Assembly (NCBI GenBank): GCA_030448025.1
Contig: JAUJNQ010000001.1
Coordinates: 58,513-122,512 of the forward strand
DNA length: 64,000 nucleotides
Reading direction: 5' to 3'
From: Acidimicrobiales bacterium
GTDB lineage: Bacteria; Actinomycetota; Acidimicrobiia; Acidimicrobiales; GCA-2861595
A program made the position numbers and the translations under genes. The notes under the pieces were generated by a model. It saw only the letters and a list, made by a program, of their open reading frames with translations. It had not been told where the DNA came from and did no database searches. The stretch's first letter is position 1, and each line of letters opens with the position of its first letter. Below are positions 29,085 to 36,737 of this stretch, in pieces.

Positions 29085-29861
29085 GTGAGGGACATGCTGC
29101 TCGAAGGCAAGAAGCTGGTCGTCACCGGGGTGCTCACCGACGCCTCCATCGCCTTCTCCGTGGCCCGCCTGGCCCAGGAGCACGGCGCCGAGCTGGTCCT
29201 CACGTCCTTCGGCCGGCCCATGAGCCTCACCACCCGTTCCGCTCGCCGCCTCCCGGACCCGCCCGACGTGCTCGAGCTGGACGTGTCCAATCCCGAGCAC
29301 TTCGCGGCGTTGACCGACGAGCTGGAGCGTCGTTGGGGACGGGTGGACGGTGTCCTCCACGCCATCGGCTTTGCTCCCGAGGTCTGCCTCGGCGGCGACA
29401 TCCTGCGGGCGGAGTGGGAGGACGTCGCCACCGCTCTTCAAGTGTCCGCCTACTCACTCAAGGCCTTGGCCCAGGCCGCCCTCCCGCTCATGAGCGACGG
29501 TGGTGGCTCGGTGGTGGCTCTCGACTTCGACGCTCGCCAGGCCTGGCCGCAGTACGACTGGATGGGCGTGGCCAAGGCCGCGCTGGAGTCCACGGCCCGG
29601 TACCTGGCTCGAGACCTGGGTCCGCTCGGCGTGCGGGTCAACTTGGTATGCGCCGGTCCCCTCCGCACGGTGGCCGCCAAGTCCATACCGGGGTTCAACA
29701 GCTTCGAGGACGCCTGGAAGAACCGGGCGCCTCTCGGGTGGGACGTGGCCGACGCCGAGCCCGTGGCCCGGGCGTGCGTGGCCCTCTTCTCGGACCTCTT
29801 CCCGGCCACCACGGGCGAGATGCTCCACGTCGACGGCGGCTACCACGCCGTGGGCGCCTGA
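29085..29861 (+). CDS. fabI: NADH-dependent enoyl-ACP reductase, InhA-type FabI
   Basis: 258 residues (start GTG 29085 or ATG 29094). N-terminal TGVLTDASIAF, then the catalytic block QYDWMGVAKAALES with Tyr157 and Lys164, matching the Y158/K165 pair of mycobacterial InhA in spacing and wording. LLELDV-like, HAIGFAP and LVCAGPLRTVAAKSIPGF also follow InhA rather than enterobacterial FabI. It completes the FAS-II cycle (FabG-FabF-FabH-FabD). No dehydratase gene (fabZ/hadABC) is in the cluster. Confidence 0.92.
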   Translation: MRDMLLEGKKLVVTGVLTDASIAFSVARLAQEHGAELVLTSFGRPMSLTTRSARRLPDPPDVLELDVSNPEHFAALTDELERRWGRVDGVLHAIGFAPEVCLGGDILRAEWEDVATALQVSAYSLKALAQAALPLMSDGGGSVVALDFDARQAWPQYDWMGVAKAALESTARYLARDLGPLGVRVNLVCAGPLRTVAAKSIPGFNSFEDAWKNRAPLGWDVADAEPVARACVALFSDLFPATTGEMLHVDGGYHAVGA

Positions 29862-29881
29862 GTCGGGGGCTGTCCGGGGGC

Positions 29882-30646
29882 ATGAGCAGCCTGCGAGACC
29901 ACTTGGTGGACTCGCGCTTGGCCGGGTCGGTGGCCACCACGCCGGGGAACACGGTGGCCAACTGCGAGAATCTCGTGGCCGGCAAGCCGGACTACACCTT
30001 CGGCCTTTCCGACTGGGAGAGCGTGGACGTAGCCGAGGTGCGGGCCGTGGTGGCCAAGGTCTTCGGTGACGCCGCCGTGGACGCCGACCCCGACGGGCCG
30101 GGTTGGATCGACCCCGACGCCACGCTGGTCGCCATTGAAGGCCATCGGGCCAAGCTCGCCGACCACGCCCGCGCTCGCTCCGTGGTGCTGCTGGCCACCG
30201 GCCACCCCACCGGTCTGCTGCCTCACTACATGGCGCTGGGCCGGGCCCTCCTGGACGCGGGCTGCGAGCTCCTCACGCCGCTCGACAACTCCTGGCTCGT
30301 GACCGGACCCGACCGCCGGGGTATCCGCTTCCTCGGCCCGGTGGGCTGCGCCTGGACGGGCGGCGACTTGATCCACACCCACCGCTCCCGGTACATGGAG
30401 GCCATGCTCGACGCCCTGGACGGTGAGGGCCGGCGACCGGACCTGGTGCTCGGGGACCACGGCATGGCCGGTGGCGCCATCGAGCGCGGCATCGACACGC
30501 TGGCCATCGCCGACGTCAACGACCCGGCGCTCTTCCTGGCCCAGACGAGGGGCCGCACCCACTCGGTCATGCCCATCGACGACAACCTGGCGCCCCGCCT
30601 CTTCGAACCCGTCACCGCCGCCGTGCTCGACGGGTTGGGTGCCTGA
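29882..30646 (+). CDS. Conserved actinobacterial phosphatase-like protein
   Basis: 254 residues from the ATG at 29882. Notable blocks are TTPGNTVANCENLV, VVLLATGHPTGLLPHYMALGRALLDAGCELLTP, LIHTHRSRYMEAMLDAL, DLVLGDHGMAGGAIERGIDTLAIADVNDPALFLAQ and MPIDDNLAPRLF. Proteins with this pattern are usually annotated only as 'phosphatase' in actinobacteria; the His/Asp-rich motifs suggest a metal-dependent hydrolase, but I cannot assign a substrate. It follows fabI by 20 bases and may share its transcript. Confidence 0.65.
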   Translation: MSSLRDHLVDSRLAGSVATTPGNTVANCENLVAGKPDYTFGLSDWESVDVAEVRAVVAKVFGDAAVDADPDGPGWIDPDATLVAIEGHRAKLADHARARSVVLLATGHPTGLLPHYMALGRALLDAGCELLTPLDNSWLVTGPDRRGIRFLGPVGCAWTGGDLIHTHRSRYMEAMLDALDGEGRRPDLVLGDHGMAGGAIERGIDTLAIADVNDPALFLAQTRGRTHSVMPIDDNLAPRLFEPVTAAVLDGLGA

Positions 30647-30665
30647 CTCACCCGCCCACGCTGAT

Positions 30666-30917
30666 TCATCGCTTGGTTGGATGCAGCCCAAAGACCTGAC
30701 GGCGGTGCATCGGTTCCCAGAAGAGAAGCTGCAATGGAGCCGCCAGCAGGGTGAGCGGCAGGAACCAGAGCCGCTTGAGGACGGCGACGACACCGAACAG
30801 GAGAAAGAACAGCGCCCAAACCACTGCGAGGGCTCGCGTCCAGAAGACTCGCCGCTCGGGGAGAGGGCGCGTCGCCGCCTCCCGCCACCCGGGAGGCACG
30901 CCCCGCCACGTCAGCAT
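30666..30917 (-). CDS. Small two-helix membrane protein, unknown function
   Basis: 83 residues. A charged N-terminus (PPGWREAATRPLPERRVFW) leads to helix ALAVVWALFFLLFGVVAVL, basic turn KRLW, second helix FLPLTLLAAPLQLLFW and tail EPMHRRQVFGLHPTKR. Aromatic-rich membrane interface and good codon bias support a real gene, but I do not recognise a family. Confidence 0.5.
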   Translation of the reverse strand: MLTWRGVPPGWREAATRPLPERRVFWTRALAVVWALFFLLFGVVAVLKRLWFLPLTLLAAPLQLLFWEPMHRRQVFGLHPTKR

Positions 30918-30943
30918 CAGGGACGCACGATGCTCGATCCGTC

Positions 30944-31170
30944 ATGCTCAAGCGCTGCTTCGTCCGCCCGGCATGGCGACACCGCGGCTTCGCCAGGGCC
31001 TTGGTCCAGGCCGCAGAAGAGCAGGCTGTACAGCGGGGCGTGGTCCGACTGGTGCTCGACGTCTTGGCATCTCGCCGAGGCGGTATCGCAGCGTGGCGCC
31101 GAATGGGTTTCGGGATGCCGAACCATGGGGCGACGCCTCGATGGTCTACTTCGAGCGCCCCATCGGGGAT
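30944..31170 (+). pseudogene. GNAT acetyltransferase remnant
   Basis: Only the acetyl-CoA-binding half remains: LKRCFVRPAWRHRGFARALVQ (motif A) and LVLDVLASRRGGIAAWRRMGF, then a one-base slip near 31110 to RDAEPWGDASMVYFERPI. The N-terminal half of the domain is absent; the opposite-strand small gene occupies that space. No stop separates it from the GrpB-like sequence that follows, so the two may once have been one fused gene. Confidence 0.6.
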
Positions 31171-31626
31171 CGTCGACGGCGGACCTTGCTTGGTCTTCGC
31201 CGGGGCGAGGTAGCACTCTGCGACGGCGACGCTCGTCGGGTGAGGGTGTTCGAGCATCAGGCCGAGGTCGTGCGATAGGCCCTTGGTGAGCAGGTCACCG
31301 CCATCGAGCACGTGGGTTCCACTGACGTGGAGGGCCTGGTTGCCAAACCGATCGTGGATGTTGCCGTCCGCCTGGCGCCCGATGTGAACCAGACCAGCGT
31401 GATTGGTTCGCTGGAAGGCCGGTGTTATGAGTTCCGGGTTGACAAGGGACAGGAGGGCGGACTGTTGTTCGTGGCCGAAGACCAGCCGGGGCATCGAATC
31501 GCTCATGTTCATCTTCTCCGAGACGCCGACGACCAATGGGAGCGGTACCTGAAGCTTCGAGATCAGCTCCGCACGACGCCACCACTCGCATGGCTTAGGC
31601 AGCGGAAAAGGGGCTCTTCGCGTTGA
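31171..31626 (+). pseudogene. GrpB (UPF0157) family protein with internal stop
   Basis: Sequence continues in frame from the GNAT remnant as LLGLRRGEVALCDGDARRVR, meets TAG at 31276-31278, then resumes in the same frame as the family signature ALGEQVTAIEHVGSTDVEG, AKPIVDVAV, IAHVHLLRDADDQWERYLKLRDQLR. The nucleotidyltransferase-like GrpB fold is clear. The stop is a substitution, not a slip, so decay is more plausible here than for the frame-slipped genes. 31627-31740 holds nothing recognisable. Confidence 0.6.
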
Positions 31627-31740
31627 AGTAGGGAGAAGGCGCGCCTGCCCGGTTGTCGCCTTCGGATCGTCCGGCCTATACCGCCGCCAAGGCGCCTTTC
31701 ATCCAGGAGCTGCTTCGGAAGGCTGCTGACGCCGCCTCGA

Positions 31741-32154
31741 TCAGAGCGCCGAAGGGTCCACCCCGTCGAACTTCCACGCGCCGCCCTCTTTGACGACCCG
31801 GACCGCCCCCCTCAATCTCGTCCCCTGGGAGACGATGCGCGCCGTGGCCTTGTCACCTTTGACCTTGATCTCGTTCACCGCGTCGGCGCTCTCGGTAACG
31901 CCAGGGCTGCCAGCCAGCGCCGCGTCCCGCAAGCAGCCGCCCGGCTCCCCCCTGTAGCGAGCGCTGGCCAGGTCGCACGCTTTGGCGTTCCCGGACGCCG
32001 CCTGTTGGAAGAAGGTCTTCAATGTGGTCCGGATCTCCTGCTGCCCGCCAGAACGCTTGCACGCGCTGGGGCCGACCACGACGGCGAGAAGGAAGACGAC
32101 GACGACCGTCTTGGGCAGCGCACGGCCGAACAGGCCCTGGCTCGTTGGCGACAT
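31741..32154 (-). CDS. Lipoprotein with NTF2/DUF4878-like domain
   Basis: 137 residues. Signal helix VVVVFLLAVVVGPSAC ends in a lipobox-like Cys. The mature part (IRTTLKTFFQQAASGNAKACDL, INEIKVKGDKATARIV, VVKEGGAWKFDGVD) has the alternation of helix and strands and the closing 'EGGAWKFDG' pattern of NTF2-like DUF4878 envelope proteins. No catalytic function is evident. Confidence 0.65.
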   Translation of the reverse strand: MSPTSQGLFGRALPKTVVVVFLLAVVVGPSACKRSGGQQEIRTTLKTFFQQAASGNAKACDLASARYRGEPGGCLRDAALAGSPGVTESADAVNEIKVKGDKATARIVSQGTRLRGAVRVVKEGGAWKFDGVDPSAL

Positions 32155-32250
32155 CGGGCTGAATGTACAGGGCCGGGACCCAAACGGTCAGCTGCCCCGA
32201 CCGGAGCATCGACGGTTCCCGAGGTGCGAGCGAGGAGTGACGGCTGTGGC

Positions 32251-33711
32251 CTACCGGCGCCTGCGCTCGGCTCTGGTGGACCGGTCGGGGCGGGGTGGCG
32301 CCGGCATGGAGGGCGCCATGGCCGCGTAGGTTCGATGCCAGCCGAGCACGGACTCCACGTAGGCGTTCGAATGGTTGTAGGAGAAGAACGCCGGCCGCAG
32401 GCCTTCGTCGAGGTCGAGGCCTCCGCCGGGTACGGCCCGGCACAGATAGGTGGCGGTGCCGAGTGCGGCGTCGTAGGCGTTGTGCACGTCGGTGTTCCCG
32501 TCTCCGTTCCCATCCCGAGCGATGGCCTCCCACGACGACGGGATGAACTGCATCGGTCCCACCGCCCGGTCGAACTCCAGGTCGCCGTCGAGCAGGCCAC
32601 CATCGGTGTCGGTGATGGTGGCGCTGTTCGACCCGTCGAGGCGAATGCCGACGATGGGCGGAACCGGGTCACCGTTGAGCGTGGCCTGGGCGCCGCGGAA
32701 GCGGCCATGGTCCGACTCGATCTTTCCTATGGCCGCGATCGCGGTCCAGCCGACCCGGCATCGAGGCTGCTCGCGCTGCATGGTCGACGCCGCCCTCTGG
32801 TATGCATCGAGGAACAGCCGGGGGATGTCGCTCGGAGGCACCGGCGCGGCGGCGGTGGCCAGGTCGAGGAGGAGCCGGCGGTTGTCGACTTCGGCTGTGA
32901 GGGCGCGCACCTGCTCCGAAGCCACCTGCAACTCTGCGGCTGCCAAGTCGCGTTTGGAGGTCATCTCTTCCCGGGTCCGCACATCGGACTGGATCTGCTC
33001 CGACGCCGCTTGATTGGCTCGCTTGTACGTGTTGGTGGCGGAGCGTTGGACCTGGCTGGCGTGGCTCAACAGCGCACCTCGCCGGGCGAGGTCCTCCGGT
33101 CCGTCGGCGTTCAGCAGGTAGCGCAGGGACAGGCCCATGTTGCCGCCGGTGACGTACTGACCCACGGCGAGGTTGCGCAGTCTCCCCCTTGCCGTGATCA
33201 ACCGGTCAGCCGTCGCCTGCTCCTCCTCGCTCAGAGCGGCAAGCCGCCCTTCGGCCGCAGCTACCTCGGCCTCGAAACCCCGGAGCCGCTTGGTGACCTC
33301 GGACTCTTGGCCTCGCGCCGCCTTGAGCTCCTTCTCCGCAGCAGCCAGCTCCAGCTTGGCCCGGCGCCGGCTGGCTTCGGCAGCCTTGGCCGCCGCCTGC
33401 GAAGGCCGGGGAACCGCAGGGGGGGGAGACGGGTCGAAGGGTGGCGGAGGCCCGGGCGTGGCCGGCGGGAGCGGCGCCGTGGCCGGGAGCGGCGCCGGGG
33501 GGGCATCCACCGTGGTCGTGGACGTCGGGGCGGCCGTCGTGCTGGTGGTGGTGGTGTCGCCGGGAGGCTCTTGAGCACGAACCTCGTCGCTCGAGGCGGC
33601 CAGCATCGAGATGACGACCGCCACGGCCAAGGCGGCGCGCCGCTCGAACAAGGTGCCTCCCCCCGTCCGGCGCCGGCGCGTCGTCGGCTCCGCTCTTCCC
33701 ATCCCGCCCAT
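32251..33711 (-). CDS. Secreted lytic transglycosylase with N-terminal coiled coil
   Basis: 486 residues. Signal peptide (RRAALAVAVVISMLAA), Thr/Pro-rich linker, a long coiled coil (about 100-290, ELKAARGQESEVTKRLRGFEAE), then an MltB/SLT-like catalytic domain: IAAIGKIESDHGRF with the likely catalytic Glu, RAVGPMQFIPSSWEAIARDGNGDG, VHNAYDAALGTATYLC and FFSYNHSNAYVESVLGW. It would cleave peptidoglycan glycan strands; the coiled coil resembles those that dock NlpC/P60 and RipA-type hydrolases to their regulators. Confidence 0.85.
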   Translation of the reverse strand: MGGMGRAEPTTRRRRTGGGTLFERRAALAVAVVISMLAASSDEVRAQEPPGDTTTTSTTAAPTSTTTVDAPPAPLPATAPLPPATPGPPPPFDPSPPPAVPRPSQAAAKAAEASRRRAKLELAAAEKELKAARGQESEVTKRLRGFEAEVAAAEGRLAALSEEEQATADRLITARGRLRNLAVGQYVTGGNMGLSLRYLLNADGPEDLARRGALLSHASQVQRSATNTYKRANQAASEQIQSDVRTREEMTSKRDLAAAELQVASEQVRALTAEVDNRRLLLDLATAAAPVPPSDIPRLFLDAYQRAASTMQREQPRCRVGWTAIAAIGKIESDHGRFRGAQATLNGDPVPPIVGIRLDGSNSATITDTDGGLLDGDLEFDRAVGPMQFIPSSWEAIARDGNGDGNTDVHNAYDAALGTATYLCRAVPGGGLDLDEGLRPAFFSYNHSNAYVESVLGWHRTYAAMAPSMPAPPRPDRSTRAERRRR

Positions 33712-33850
33712 TCCCCGCTCCGGTCGCCCTTTCTCGGCAGGCCGATGTCGTCCTCTGACGACTTGTCCCTCGGCATGATGTTAGGGGAACGCCGTCGCCC
33801 CGCTGCCATGGACGAGGACGAGGAGGCGGCACCGCTAGACTCGTCGCCCG

Positions 33851-34351
33851 GTGAGCCTCTCCCTCTCTGACCTTCGTGATCGCGCGCGCACGCCGGGCGC
33901 CAAGAAGGCCATCCGCTACTCGCTGGTCTCGGTGATCTCGGTGGCCGTGAACCAGGTGGCGCTGTTTGCCCTCCAGTACGGGTTCGACTGGACAGCGAAG
34001 TCGGCAGCCATTGCCGCTGCCGCCCTCGGCGGCATCCCCTCCTACTACCTGAACCGACGGTGGGCGTGGGGCAAGACGGGCCGTTCGCACCTGCTCAAGG
34101 AGATGCTGCCCTTCTGGGTCATCGCGATCGCCGGCTTGGTGTTCTCCACCTGGGCTGCCGATTTCGGCGAGAGCTTCGCCATGGACCACTTCCCCGCCAG
34201 TCGCTTCCTCCAGGCCCTCACCGTGAACCTCTTCGCCCTGGGCGCCTTCGGGGTCCTGTGGGTGGGCAAGTTCGTCTTCTTCAACAAGGTGCTCTTCGTC
34301 ACCAAGGACGACGAGCTGCGCCACGCCCTGGCCGACGAAGTGGTGGCCTGA
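33851..34351 (+). CDS. GtrA-family membrane protein
   Basis: 166 residues, four membrane helices (LVSVISVAVNQVALFAL, AAIAAAALGGIPSYYLNRRW, PFWVIAIAGLVFSTW, LFALGAFGVLWVGKFVFF). The NRRWAWG and WVGKFVFFNK motifs are typical. GtrA-like proteins assist translocation of lipid-linked sugars. It is 20 bases upstream of a methyltransferase gene in an envelope-glycan neighbourhood. Start GTG. Confidence 0.85.
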   Translation: MSLSLSDLRDRARTPGAKKAIRYSLVSVISVAVNQVALFALQYGFDWTAKSAAIAAAALGGIPSYYLNRRWAWGKTGRSHLLKEMLPFWVIAIAGLVFSTWAADFGESFAMDHFPASRFLQALTVNLFALGAFGVLWVGKFVFFNKVLFVTKDDELRHALADEVVA

Positions 34352-34371
34352 GCGCAGCTGAGCCCCTTCCG

Positions 34372-35007
34372 GTGGACCCCGCCCTCGTAGCCCTCGCCGG
34401 GGCGACCAGGGGGTTCATGCCGGAGCACGAGGGACTGGCCCTGCACCGGGCCGGCCTGGAGGCGGTGGCAACCGGTGCCGGACCCCTGGTCGAGATCGGC
34501 ACCTACTGCGGGAAGTCCGCCGTGTACCTGGGAAGCGCGGCCAGAGCGGCCGGCTCGGTGCTGTTCACCGTCGACCATCACCGTGGCTCGGAGGAGAATC
34601 AGTCCGGCTGGGAGCACCACGACCCCGAGCTGGTGGACCCCCTCACGGGGCGGATGGACACCCTCGCTCATTTCCGGCGCACCATGGAAGCGGCCGGCCT
34701 CGAGGAGTGGGTGGTGGCGGTCGTCGGAGAGTCGTCCACGGTGTCCGTTCACTGGCGCACTCCGTTGTCGCTGGTCTTCATCGACGGCGGGCACGGTCGG
34801 GAGCCGGCCTGGGCCGACTATCTCGGCTGGGCCCCGCATGTGGCGGTGGGCGGCCTGCTGGCCATCCACGACGTGTTCCCCGACCCGGCCAATGGGGGGC
34901 GGCCGCCGTACGAGCTGTGGCGCCGGGCCCTGGCGTCGGGGGCCTTCGCCGACGTGGAGGCCTGCGGGAGCCTACGGCTGCTGCGCCGGGTTGGCCCCGG
35001 CGTCTGA
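34372..35007 (+). CDS. Class I SAM methyltransferase (Methyltransf_24 / CmcI-like)
   Basis: 211 residues from GTG. SAM-binding motif LVEIGTYCGKSAVYLGSAA, acidic SVLFTVDHHRGSEE, and DGGHGREPAWADYLGW with IHDVFPDP are typical of the Methyltransf_24 group acting on sugars or polyketides. Follows gtrA closely and ends inside the 3' end of the convergent gene (36-base overlap). Substrate unknown. Confidence 0.78.
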   Translation: MDPALVALAGATRGFMPEHEGLALHRAGLEAVATGAGPLVEIGTYCGKSAVYLGSAARAAGSVLFTVDHHRGSEENQSGWEHHDPELVDPLTGRMDTLAHFRRTMEAAGLEEWVVAVVGESSTVSVHWRTPLSLVFIDGGHGREPAWADYLGWAPHVAVGGLLAIHDVFPDPANGGRPPYELWRRALASGAFADVEACGSLRLLRRVGPGV

Positions 35008-36036
35008 CACCACCAAGGGACCTTCGAGCAGCACGAGTCCTCGGGGAAGTCCCACACCTCGGAACAGGCCTGCGGTCGGGCTCTTTCCGTACAGGGCGTC
35101 ATGGGCCAGCACGACGGCCGCCGAGGAGTAGGTGCTGCGCTCGTCATCGGGGAAGTGGACAGCCTCGGGGTACACGCAACCAGTCCAGTACGAGCCCTCC
35201 GGTCCCCGGAGGCGCTCCGCCCACGCCAGCAGCAGGGCCGCCTCGTCGTAGAGGCCACAGGCGGTCAAGGCGAGCGAACACTCAGCCGTCTCCGCGCTGG
35301 TGACCCACGGCGCATCGGACACACAGCGCACCCCCAGGCCGTCCATGACGAAGGTGGGCCAGCCCTGGCGCAGGCGGGCCTCGGCGGCGGGGCCGCTGAG
35401 TGCCCCGCACAGGACCGGGTAGTACCAGTCCATGGCGAAGCGATGCTTCGGCTCGAAGGCGTGGGGCCGGTGGGCGATGGCATGGGCCAGGCGTCCGGCG
35501 GCCAGCTCCCAGTCGGGCCGGGGTCGCCCGAGCGTCTCCGCCGCGGCGACGGCGCAGCGAAGGCTGAGGTGGATCGACGACGAGGCGGCGAGGAGGGCGT
35601 AGCGCCCCGCGCTTCCGTTGGGCTCCAGGCACCACAGCACCTCACCCCCCGGCTGCTGGAACCGGAGGACGAAGTCGATGGCTGCCTCCACCACTCCGAA
35701 CGTGGCATTGAGGAACCCGCGGTCCGAGGTCGCCAAGTAGTGGTGCCAGGCACCCGTCGCCACGTAGGCGCACACGTTGGTGTCACGGCGACGGTCCACG
35801 ACCGAGCCATCGCGGTAGTAGTTGAACCAAGAGCCCTCGGGTTCCTGGGTGCTCGCCAGCCAGCCATAGGCCCGCTCCGCCTCCAGCCGTCTGGCCCCGA
35901 CGGTGAGGGCCATCGTCGCCTCCACGTGGTTCCAGGGGTCGGCGTGCCCGCCGGCGTACCAGGGGATCATGCCGTCGGGGCGTTGGACGCCGGCGATGCG
36001 ATCGACGGTGGCGGCGACCTGCGCCGGGCTCAGCAC
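34972..36036 (-). CDS. Prenyltransferase/squalene-oxidase-type alpha-toroid protein
   Basis: 354 residues from GTG 36036, whose start overlaps the upstream methyltransferase stop. Repeated helical pairs with IAGVQRPDGMIPWYAG, NHVEATMALTVGARRLEAE, TQEPEGSWFNYYRDG and DTNVCAYVATGAWHHY match the (alpha/alpha)6 barrel seen in terpene cyclases and protein prenyltransferases, but no DDXD or cyclase QW catalytic set is complete. Similar proteins accompany glycosyltransferase/methyltransferase trios in actinobacteria. Function unknown; probably surface glycan. Confidence 0.7.
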   Translation of the reverse strand: MLSPAQVAATVDRIAGVQRPDGMIPWYAGGHADPWNHVEATMALTVGARRLEAERAYGWLASTQEPEGSWFNYYRDGSVVDRRRDTNVCAYVATGAWHHYLATSDRGFLNATFGVVEAAIDFVLRFQQPGGEVLWCLEPNGSAGRYALLAASSSIHLSLRCAVAAAETLGRPRPDWELAAGRLAHAIAHRPHAFEPKHRFAMDWYYPVLCGALSGPAAEARLRQGWPTFVMDGLGVRCVSDAPWVTSAETAECSLALTACGLYDEAALLLAWAERLRGPEGSYWTGCVYPEAVHFPDDERSTYSSAAVVLAHDALYGKSPTAGLFRGVGLPRGLVLLEGPLVVSDAGANPAQQP

Positions 36037-36737
36037 GGCTTGTCCAGGTAGACCACCAGGCTCTTCCCGAGCAGCGGGTTGAGCAACCGCTCCGCCAGCC
36101 GCAGGGGCGAGCGGGGGTGGGTGATGTCCCACACCAGCACGGCGTGGTAGGCGCGGACCAGGCGGTGGTCGTCGCGGCCCACCCCCACGGCGCACTTGAG
36201 CCACCAGTACGGCGAGTGCAGGGCGTGGGCGTGATGGCGGCCCAGGTAGCGAAGGCCAACCCCCCTCAGGCGATCGAGGAGCGTCGAGCGGCGGTAGATG
36301 CGCACGTGGCCGCCCGGCACGGCGTGGTAGTCGTGGGAGAGCGCCCAGTTGACCGCTTCGGGGAGCCAGCGAGGCACGGTCACGGCCAGCGTGCCGCCCG
36401 GACGGAGCACACGAGCCAGCTCGGTCATGGCCCGGCCGTCGGCGTGGACGTGCTCGAGGACCTCGGCGGCGATGACCCGGTCGAAGGACGCGTCGGCGAA
36501 GGGCAGGCGCAAGGCGTCACCGCAGACGACGCTGCCGGCTTCTCCGGGGAATGCCTCGGCTGCCAGTGCGCCGAGCATGGCCGCGACGTCGGAGACCTCG
36601 TCGCCGTCGGCGTCCACGGCCACGACACGGCCCCCCCGCAGGAAGCCCTCGTAGGAATGGCGGCCGGCCCCGCACCCAAGGTCGAGGAGGCGATCGCCGG
36701 GGGAGAGGCCGAGGCGGTCGTAGTCGACGGTCAACAC
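36030..36737 (-). CDS. Class I SAM methyltransferase (Methyltransf_11/UbiE-like)
   Basis: 235 residues. SAM motif I LLDLGCGAGRHSYEGFLRG, motif II VVAVDADGDEVSDVA, post-II CGDALRLPFADASFDRVIA, motif III VLEHVHADG...LRPGGTLAVTVPRWLPEAV. The start GTG overlaps the glycosyltransferase stop by seven bases (GTGTTGA) and its own stop overlaps the next start in the same way, so three genes are translationally coupled. Likely modifies the same glycan or lipid as the neighbours. Confidence 0.82.
   Translation of the reverse strand: MLTVDYDRLGLSPGDRLLDLGCGAGRHSYEGFLRGGRVVAVDADGDEVSDVAAMLGALAAEAFPGEAGSVVCGDALRLPFADASFDRVIAAEVLEHVHADGRAMTELARVLRPGGTLAVTVPRWLPEAVNWALSHDYHAVPGGHVRIYRRSTLLDRLRGVGLRYLGRHHAHALHSPYWWLKCAVGVGRDDHRLVRAYHAVLVWDITHPRSPLRLAERLLNPLLGKSLVVYLDKPC

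Noticed and set aside
27323-29431. Long antisense frame (702 codons) opposite fabF, the carboxyltransferase and fabI
   Set aside because: High-GC shadow frame: low-complexity composition, no motifs, and the + strand genes are certain.
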